Shown: positions 58,244 to 64,000 of the stretch, in pieces
Numbering within the stretch: the stretch's first letter is position 1
Layout: each line of letters starts with the position of its first letter
Notes under the pieces: model-generated
Database searches by the model: none
Seen by the model: the letters and a program-made list of their open reading frames with translations, nothing else
What the model was told of the DNA's origin: nothing
NCBI RefSeq assembly: GCF_050113715.1
Contig: NZ_JBNJQR010000014.1
Span: forward strand, 1 to 64,000
Source of the DNA: Brevibacillus_H ginsengisoli
Lineage (GTDB): Bacteria > Bacillota > Bacilli > Brevibacillales > Brevibacillaceae
DNA: 64,000 bases
Direction: 5' to 3'
Program-made: the position numbers and the translations under genes

Positions 58244-58298
58244 AAGTACCTCCTGCTTTCTACCGCTATTTTTGGGTAATGACTTAATACTAGTGAAT

Positions 58299-59378
58299 CT
58301 AAATGTGTCTGTCAATGAACAACTGCTCCTGGATTCGCTTGAGCCCGTCCTTAATCGCTCTGGCCCGAACCTCTCCAATGCCGTCTACCTCATCCAATTC
58401 TTCAATAGTCGCAAGCATGATTTGTGGCAGAGCACGGAAATGTTCCACCAGATTGGTAATGACTCCAGCTGGAAGACGAGTGACTTTATTCAAGATCCGG
58501 TAACCTCGAGGAGAAACTGGCTCTTCTAAAGGATTCGTGTTCACTGTATAGCCCAAATAGTGGACGAGCGATTCTGTTACTAGTAGTTCATCGGAAGTTA
58601 ATTTTTTTAATTCCATAAGGACACGGTGAGGGTCAATTTCCTGATCACGACTGTAATCCCGGATCAGCATAACCGCTTCCTCTTCAACATTGCCGACCAG
58701 CTCTTCCATTTGCATGCTGATCAGTCTTCCTTCTGTCCCTAATTCATTAATATACTTGATGATTTCTGTTTTTATCCGTAAAACCATCTCGATTCTCTGC
58801 ATGACCAGCACAACCTCATGGATTGTAACCAGCTCTTCAAACTCAAGCGCTCCTAAATTCGTCAGGGCTTGATCCAACACAGATTTGTATTTCTCCAGCG
58901 TTTGCAGAGCCTGATTGGCCTTCGTAAGAATGACACCGATATCTCTCAGTACATAGCGATTATTCCCACGATAAAGGGTAATCACATTGCGCCGCTGAGA
59001 AATGGCTATCACTAAATGATTGGTCTGCTTCGCCGTTCGTTCCGCTGTTCGATGCCTTGTCCCCGTTTCTTTTGACATAATGGTTGACGGGGGAATCAAC
59101 TGGGTATTGGCGTACAGAATCTTTTTGGCGTCTTCACTTACTATAATCGCCCCATCCATCTTCGCTAATTCATATAAATTGGCGGGAGTAAACTCACAAT
59201 TGATGGAAAAGCCGCCATCAACAATACTTTTCATGTCTGGTCCGTATCCAACGACGATCAGCGCACCTGTTTTGGCTCGCAAAATGTTCTCCAGACCTTC
59301 GCGCAACACAGTACCAGGAGCAACGAAACGAAGAACGTCAGCAAGTTGCGATTCTTTTTTTGTTGTTTCGATCGACAT
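58299..59378 (-). CDS. disA: diadenylate cyclase / DNA integrity scanning protein DisA
   Basis: This is 359 aa. The DAC domain (about 1-150) carries DGA (75-77) and GTRHR (106-110), the motifs that make c-di-AMP. A helical middle leads to C-terminal HhH DNA-binding elements (DEVDGIGEVRARAIKDGL). DisA scans DNA and stops cyclase activity at branched structures, delaying sporulation. It lies 6 nt after radA, a regulator of its activity. Confidence 0.97.
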   Translation of the reverse strand: MSIETTKKESQLADVLRFVAPGTVLREGLENILRAKTGALIVVGYGPDMKSIVDGGFSINCEFTPANLYELAKMDGAIIVSEDAKKILYANTQLIPPSTIMSKETGTRHRTAERTAKQTNHLVIAISQRRNVITLYRGNNRYVLRDIGVILTKANQALQTLEKYKSVLDQALTNLGALEFEELVTIHEVVLVMQRIEMVLRIKTEIIKYINELGTEGRLISMQMEELVGNVEEEAVMLIRDYSRDQEIDPHRVLMELKKLTSDELLVTESLVHYLGYTVNTNPLEEPVSPRGYRILNKVTRLPAGVITNLVEHFRALPQIMLATIEELDEVDGIGEVRARAIKDGLKRIQEQLFIDRHI

Positions 59379-59384
59379 TTCGTT

Positions 59385-60749
59385 TTACCTCCTTAATACT
59401 TCATGCAGCGCTTCCTCAATCGTTCGAACGCCGATGACTTCAATATCATTGAATGTATCTAAGCCGCGAGTATTTTTTTCAGGAATGATGACGCGCTTAA
59501 AGCCCAGTTTGGCTGCTTCCCTTATGCGCTGCTCAATTCTCGATACCCCTCTGACCTCACCGGTTAAACCAATTTCTCCAATTACGACGTCATAGGGATT
59601 GGTGGCCTGATCTCGAAAACTACTCGCAATACTGATGGCGATCGCTAAATCGACTGCTGGTTCATCCAAGCGTACACCGCCAGCCACATTCACATACGCG
59701 TCCTGATTCTGCAACATCATTCCGACTCGTTTCTCCAGCACGGCCATAATCATAGCGATACGCTGATGGTCAACCCCTGTAGACATGCGTCTCGGGGTAA
59801 CAAAGCTGGTTGGAGAGACAAGCGCTTGCAGCTCCACTAGTACCGGACGCGTGCCCTCGATACTGGCGAGGACGGTAGAGCCTGCTACCCCAACTGGCCG
59901 TTCTGCCAAAAAGATCTCCGAAGGATTGGCGACTTCCGCAAGTCCACGCTCTTTCATCTCAAAGATACCGATCTCATTAGTAGACCCAAAGCGATTCTTT
60001 ACGGCACGTAAGATCCTAAACGTGTTATGACGCTCTCCCTCAAAATACAGAACAGCATCCACCATATGCTCCAGCATGCGAGGCCCAGCAATAGCTCCTT
60101 CCTTCGTTACGTGACCCACGATGAAGGTAGCAATCCCCCTGCCTTTGGCAATTCTCATGAGCTGGGCGGTCGTCTCCCGAACTTGCGCTACGCTTCCGGC
60201 CGCAGAAGTGATTGTTGGATGATAAACTGTTTGGATGGAGTCGATGATCATCACAGCGGGTGTTACTGCCGAAATTTGCTGTTCAATCAATTCCAGATCA
60301 GTTTCGGCAACCACATACAGATTGGGGGTTTGCACACCTAACCGATCTGCGCGAAGTTTAATCTGCTTGACGGACTCTTCACCGGAAACATAGAGAACCT
60401 TATGCCCTTGATGCGCAAGCGCAAAAGAAGTTTGGAGCAATAAGGTTGATTTTCCTATTCCGGGATCTCCACCTACAAGAATTAACGAGCCTAAAACCAA
60501 GCCACCGCCTAGTACACGATTCAGTTCATCCATCGATGTATCGAGACGCGGTTCTTCGTTGCTTTCGACATCTGTTAATGGAAGTGCGGTCTGTTTGCCG
60601 GATGTGTGTGACGAGCCAAAGGAGGGCGTTTTCTTCATCAGCTCTTCAACCAGCGTATTCCAGCTGTTGCATCCAGGACATTTTCCCAGCCATTTCGGGC
60701 TTTCGTAGCCACATTCCTGGCAGACGAATTTTGTTTTGTACTTAGACAT
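59385..60749 (-). CDS. radA: DNA repair protein RadA
   Basis: This is 454 aa. A zinc finger (C10, C13, C24, C27) precedes a RecA-like domain with Walker A GGDPGIGKST and the RadA-specific KNRFG motif, then a Lon-protease-like C-terminal domain. It aids homologous recombination and DNA branch migration. ATG at 60749 has AGGAG 7 nt upstream. It has a weak promoter after the clpC terminator and is followed by disA. Confidence 0.97.
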   Translation of the reverse strand: MSKYKTKFVCQECGYESPKWLGKCPGCNSWNTLVEELMKKTPSFGSSHTSGKQTALPLTDVESNEEPRLDTSMDELNRVLGGGLVLGSLILVGGDPGIGKSTLLLQTSFALAHQGHKVLYVSGEESVKQIKLRADRLGVQTPNLYVVAETDLELIEQQISAVTPAVMIIDSIQTVYHPTITSAAGSVAQVRETTAQLMRIAKGRGIATFIVGHVTKEGAIAGPRMLEHMVDAVLYFEGERHNTFRILRAVKNRFGSTNEIGIFEMKERGLAEVANPSEIFLAERPVGVAGSTVLASIEGTRPVLVELQALVSPTSFVTPRRMSTGVDHQRIAMIMAVLEKRVGMMLQNQDAYVNVAGGVRLDEPAVDLAIAISIASSFRDQATNPYDVVIGEIGLTGEVRGVSRIEQRIREAAKLGFKRVIIPEKNTRGLDTFNDIEVIGVRTIEEALHEVLRR

Positions 60750-60807
60750 ACATATACTCCTGACCAGTCATTATTATTTCTTCTTTAACAGAAAAATCCT
60801 ACTCTAT

Positions 60808-60836
60808 ACTGTACCCCATTGCAGAAAGTTGAGCAA
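60808..60836 (-). promoter_or_regulatory. candidate promoter of radA-disA
   Basis: TTGCTC (60831-60836) and TACAGT (60808-60813) with a 17-nt spacer, just after the clpC terminator. Confidence 0.45.
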
Positions 60837-60860
60837 AGAAAAGTTGCTCATATCCTCTCC

Positions 60861-60892
60861 AAAAAAAGGGAGCACCCATTCAGTGCTCCCTT
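60861..60892 (-). terminator. terminator of the clpC operon
   Basis: AAGGGAGCAC and GTGCTCCCTT form a 10-bp perfect stem with a TGAATGG loop and a run of seven T, 18 nt after the clpC stop. Confidence 0.9.
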
Positions 60893-60909
60893 CTCGTTTC
60901 ATTCAACAG

Positions 60910-63351
60910 TTATTTGGTTGTCGGTTCTAACCCTTTAACAATCAGCTTGCCGTCTTCCGCATCAATGGTAACGGTATCCCCTTTGTTAATGGTTCCTTTG
61001 AGCAGCTCTTCAGAGAGGCGGTCTTCAATGTTGCGTTGGATGGCACGACGCAATGGACGCGCGCCATAAGCGGGATCAAAGCCTTCCTTGGCCAAAATTT
61101 TCTTCGCTTCATCTGTGAGCTGGAAGTCAATGTTTTGTTCTTTCAAACGTTTACGCAATTCGTCGGTCATGAGAGAGACGATTTGCTCGATATGCTCCTG
61201 CTCCAAGGAATGGAACACGATCACTTCATCAATACGGTTCAGGAATTCAGGACGGAAGCTGCGTTTCAGTTCATCCATCACTTTATCCTTCATATCTTGG
61301 TATTTCTTCTCCGTGTCGCCTGTTGTAAATCCGAGGGAGGTATTTTTCTTAATCATGTTCGCACCCACGTTAGAGGTCATGATCACTACCGTATTACGGA
61401 AGTCAACCGTACGTCCCTTGGAATCGGTTAATCGACCATCATCCAATACCTGCAAGAGGATGTTAAACACGTCAGGATGTGCTTTCTCAATCTCGTCGAG
61501 GAGGATGACAGAGTATGGTTTACGGCGAACTTTTTCTGTTAATTGACCGCCCTCGTCATATCCAACGTATCCTGGAGGCGCTCCAACCAGACGGGCGGTA
61601 GAATGCTTCTCCATGTACTCGGACATGTCAATGCGAATCATGGAATCTTCATCGCCGAACAACGCTTCCGCCACGGCACGAGCCAATTCTGTTTTACCTA
61701 CCCCAGTTGGGCCAAGGAAGATGAAGGAACCGATTGGACGCTTCGGATCTTTCAAGCCGGCACGGGCACGACGTACAGCTCTGGAGATGGATTTGACTGC
61801 TTCGTCCTGGCCAATGACACGATCGTGCAAGATCTCTTCCATTTTGAGTAGTCGCTCTGTCTCTTCTTCTTTCAGTTTGACTACCGGAATTCCCGTCCAG
61901 TTAGCCACTACATGGGCAATGTCTTCTGGAGTCACTTCCATGTTCAGTTTTCCTTGGCGTTCTTTCCAGTCTTTCTTGGTGGTTTCTAGCTCTTCACGCA
62001 GCTTCTGTTCTTGATCACGAAGTGCTGCGGCTTCCTCAAATTCCTGAGATTGAACAGCAGCGTCCTTCTCCTTGCGAACCTCTTCCAATCTTGCTTCCAG
62101 TTCCTTGAGGTTAGGTGGAACCGTGAAGGATTGGAGACGGACTTTGGATGCGGCTTCATCAACCAGGTCAATAGCCTTGTCTGGCAGGAAACGATCCGTA
62201 ATGTAACGATCAGACAGCCGTACCGCTTGATCGATTGCTTCATCGGTAATTTTCACACGGTGATGAGCTTCATAGCGATCACGCAAGCCGTGGAGAATTT
62301 TAATCGCATCCTCAACATTCGGTTCATTTACTTGAATCGGTTGGAAACGTCGTTCTAAGGCCGCATCTTTTTCTATATATTTGCGATATTCATCTAAGGT
62401 GGTCGCTCCTACACATTGCAGTTCCCCACGAGCAAGCGCTGGTTTCAGGATGTTGGAAGCGTCAATCGCACCTTCCGCACCCCCTGCGCCGATCAATGTA
62501 TGCAACTCGTCAATGAACAGGATGATGTTGCCTGCTTGGCGAATCTCATCCATGATTTTCTTCAAGCGATCCTCGAACTCCCCACGATATTTGGTGCCGG
62601 CTACAACCGTTCCCATATCAAGCGTCATGACGCGTTTCTCGCGGAGCGTTTCCGGAATTTCGTTGTTGACGATTTTTTGTGCGAGTCCTTCGGCAATCGC
62701 GGTTTTACCAACACCCGGCTCACCGATCAATACTGGGTTGTTTTTGGTTCGGCGACTCAACACCTGGATAACACGCTCGATCTCTTTTTGGCGCCCGATT
62801 ACAGGGTCTAAGCCACCTTCACGAGCCATCGCCGTTAAGTCACGAGCCAAGCTATCGAGAGTAGGCGTATTGGCCGCCACAGCATTGCCGGACGGTTGAT
62901 GGGATGCCATCATCTCGGAGCTTCCAAGCAGCTGCAGAACTTGCTGGCGCGCTTTATTCAAACTAACGCCCAGGTTGTTCAGAATACGAGCAGCCACCCC
63001 TTCACCTTCACGAATCAAGCCTAATAAAATATGTTCCGTTCCCACGTAGGTATGTCCCAGTTTACGAGCTTCGTCCATGGACAGCTCAATTACTTTTTTG
63101 GCGCGTGGAGTGTAGTTGATATTGCTTGGTTGTTCGGCGCCGCGGCCAATCAGCGATTCTACTTCGCTTTGGATTTTGTCTAATCCAAGTCCGAGTGCTT
63201 GTAGTGCCTTCGCGGCGATACCTTCTCCCTCACGGATCAAACCTAACAACACATGTTCTGTTCCGATATCTTTATGTCCCAGACGGACTGCTTCCTCTTG
63301 CGCTAGTGCGAGTACTTTTTGTGCACGTTCTGTAAAACGACCAAACATCAT
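60910..63351 (-). CDS. clpC: ATP-dependent Clp protease ATP-binding subunit ClpC
   Basis: This 813-aa HSP100 protein has two N-domain repeats (1-145), AAA1 with Walker A GEPGVGKT (about 210-217) and Walker B IILFIDELHTL, a middle UVR-like coiled coil (RKEKDAAVQSQEFEEAAALR) that binds McsB/MecA adaptors, and AAA2 with GPTGVGKTE. It unfolds substrates for ClpP, including proteins arginine-phosphorylated by McsB. It ends the ctsR-mcsA-mcsB-clpC operon. Confidence 0.98.
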   Translation of the reverse strand: MMFGRFTERAQKVLALAQEEAVRLGHKDIGTEHVLLGLIREGEGIAAKALQALGLGLDKIQSEVESLIGRGAEQPSNINYTPRAKKVIELSMDEARKLGHTYVGTEHILLGLIREGEGVAARILNNLGVSLNKARQQVLQLLGSSEMMASHQPSGNAVAANTPTLDSLARDLTAMAREGGLDPVIGRQKEIERVIQVLSRRTKNNPVLIGEPGVGKTAIAEGLAQKIVNNEIPETLREKRVMTLDMGTVVAGTKYRGEFEDRLKKIMDEIRQAGNIILFIDELHTLIGAGGAEGAIDASNILKPALARGELQCVGATTLDEYRKYIEKDAALERRFQPIQVNEPNVEDAIKILHGLRDRYEAHHRVKITDEAIDQAVRLSDRYITDRFLPDKAIDLVDEAASKVRLQSFTVPPNLKELEARLEEVRKEKDAAVQSQEFEEAAALRDQEQKLREELETTKKDWKERQGKLNMEVTPEDIAHVVANWTGIPVVKLKEEETERLLKMEEILHDRVIGQDEAVKSISRAVRRARAGLKDPKRPIGSFIFLGPTGVGKTELARAVAEALFGDEDSMIRIDMSEYMEKHSTARLVGAPPGYVGYDEGGQLTEKVRRKPYSVILLDEIEKAHPDVFNILLQVLDDGRLTDSKGRTVDFRNTVVIMTSNVGANMIKKNTSLGFTTGDTEKKYQDMKDKVMDELKRSFRPEFLNRIDEVIVFHSLEQEHIEQIVSLMTDELRKRLKEQNIDFQLTDEAKKILAKEGFDPAYGARPLRRAIQRNIEDRLSEELLKGTINKGDTVTIDAEDGKLIVKGLEPTTK

Positions 63352-63401
63352 AATTCATACACCTCCACAAAGCATTCTTTGTAATCAACGGTCCTACCGT
63401 T

Positions 63402-64000
63402 TTATATTGGTTTTTCGACGGACAAACGCTCGCGAATGAGCCTAGCCCTTCGTTCATCCCGTTGTTCCGGGGTCAACTTCTGTCCGGCATGCTGTTGCAA
63501 AAATCCAGGTTGAGTCGAAACTAGCAGCTCGTTCAGGACAAGGGACGGTAGGTTCTTAATAATCCCCATGTCAATCCCTAACCGAACATCCGACATTCGT
63601 TGGGAAGCTTCCTTGGACTCAACGGTACGCGCATATAACAATATGCCGTAAGATCGACAAATGCGATCCTCCAAAGCGGTCCGTGAATGTTCGAAAAGAT
63701 ACTGTCTAGCCGTTCTCTCCTGCTGAATGATTTGGTTTGCGACGCTGTAGAGGTTGGATAAAATATCAGATTCCGACATCCCTAGCGTCACCTGATTGGA
63801 CAGTTGGAATAAGTTCCCCAACGCTTCACTGCCTTCTCCGTACAGCCCACGAACCACCAATCCCACTTGATTAATGGCCTGCAAGATTTGACTGATCTGC
63901 TGAGTCATGACAAGAGCAGGCAAATGCAGCATAACGGATGCTCTTATCCCAGTTCCGGCATTCGTCGGGCAGCTGGTTAAGTATCCACGCTTTTCATCAA
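63402..64000 (-). CDS. mcsB: protein-arginine kinase McsB, 3' part
   Basis: The frame is open to the right edge of the window, so the N-terminus is missing. About 199 codons remain. The sequence CPTNAGTGIRASVMLHLPAL is the C-terminal part of the ATP:guanido phosphotransferase catalytic domain, with the conserved cysteine. The end of the protein (about 80 aa) is helical. McsB phosphorylates arginines to mark proteins for ClpCP. It lies 50 nt upstream of clpC. Confidence 0.96.
   Translation of the reverse strand, partial: DEKRGYLTSCPTNAGTGIRASVMLHLPALVMTQQISQILQAINQVGLVVRGLYGEGSEALGNLFQLSNQVTLGMSESDILSNLYSVANQIIQQERTARQYLFEHSRTALEDRICRSYGILLYARTVESKEASQRMSDVRLGIDMGIIKNLPSLVLNELLVSTQPGFLQQHAGQKLTPEQRDERRARLIRERLSVEKPI

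Noticed and set aside
58244..58378. N-terminal extension of pssA into disA
   Set aside because: The extra 45 residues are read from the disA coding sequence; GGAGGTACTTATG at 58243 marks the real start.
1..64000. CRISPR arrays, insertion sequences, prophage or toxin-antitoxin modules
   Set aside because: No direct-repeat arrays, transposase or integrase frames, or terminal inverted repeats were seen; gene order follows the conserved Bacillales backbone.

Overview
This window is a chromosome segment of a spore-forming Bacillales bacterium, most likely Brevibacillus or a close relative in Paenibacillaceae. The evidence is gene order (the clpC-to-rrn ribosomal/RNA polymerase backbone known from Bacillus subtilis), a sporulation/germination cluster (pdaB, kbaA, gerD, salA, cwlD), strong GGAGG ribosome sites, and protein sequences of Brevibacillus type. 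The genus is inferred; no database search was run. Nearly every gene lies on the minus strand, so transcription runs from high to low coordinates, presumably away from an origin lying to the right.

In transcription order, positions 64000-57500 hold mcsB (cut by the window edge), clpC, radA, disA and pssA (stress response, protein arginine phosphorylation, DNA repair, c-di-AMP, phosphatidylserine synthesis). A plus-strand orphan (57011-57406) with MazG-like features sits next to yacL. Positions 55500-48600 hold ispD, ispF, gltX, a cysteine T-box with cysE-cysS, then mrnC, rlmB, rae1 and sigH. Positions 47600-35400 hold rpmG-secE-nusG, rplK-rplA, the L10 leader with rplJ-rplL, a YbxB-type methyltransferase, rpoB-rpoC, and then the K-turn protein gene rplGB with rpsL, rpsG, fusA and tuf.

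A truncated haemoglobin gene on the plus strand (30302-30709) separates the str genes from the S10-spc-alpha ribosomal array (29936-15081: rpsJ to rplQ, including secY, adk, map, infA and rpoA). Next come the ECF transporter module ecfA1-ecfA2-ecfT with truA, and rplM-rpsI with its own promoter and leader. Positions 10517-6513 are the only clearly accessory stretch: an exported protein of unknown function with propeller-like repeats and an O-antigen-ligase/Wzy-type membrane protein, apparently cotranscribed with cwlD and salA. Positions 4396-276 carry an ArsR-type regulator, gerD, kbaA, pdaB, a SpoIIM-family membrane protein and a small helical orphan. The window ends in the tandem promoters and first 37 bases of a 16S rRNA gene.

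Most of the window is conserved housekeeping DNA and I found no convincing new multi-gene system. The points most worth a second look are the MazG-like orphan with an unusual Cys/His set and a near-perfect promoter, the accessory propeller/ligase pair, the orphan globin, terminator-like leaders before rpoB and tuf, the loss of the Fe-S CxxC motif in SalA, a three-cysteine L33, and a recurring poly-G Shine-Dalgarno with TTG start in the sporulation region. Starts were moved from the longest open frame wherever a Shine-Dalgarno, promoter or family alignment argued for it.
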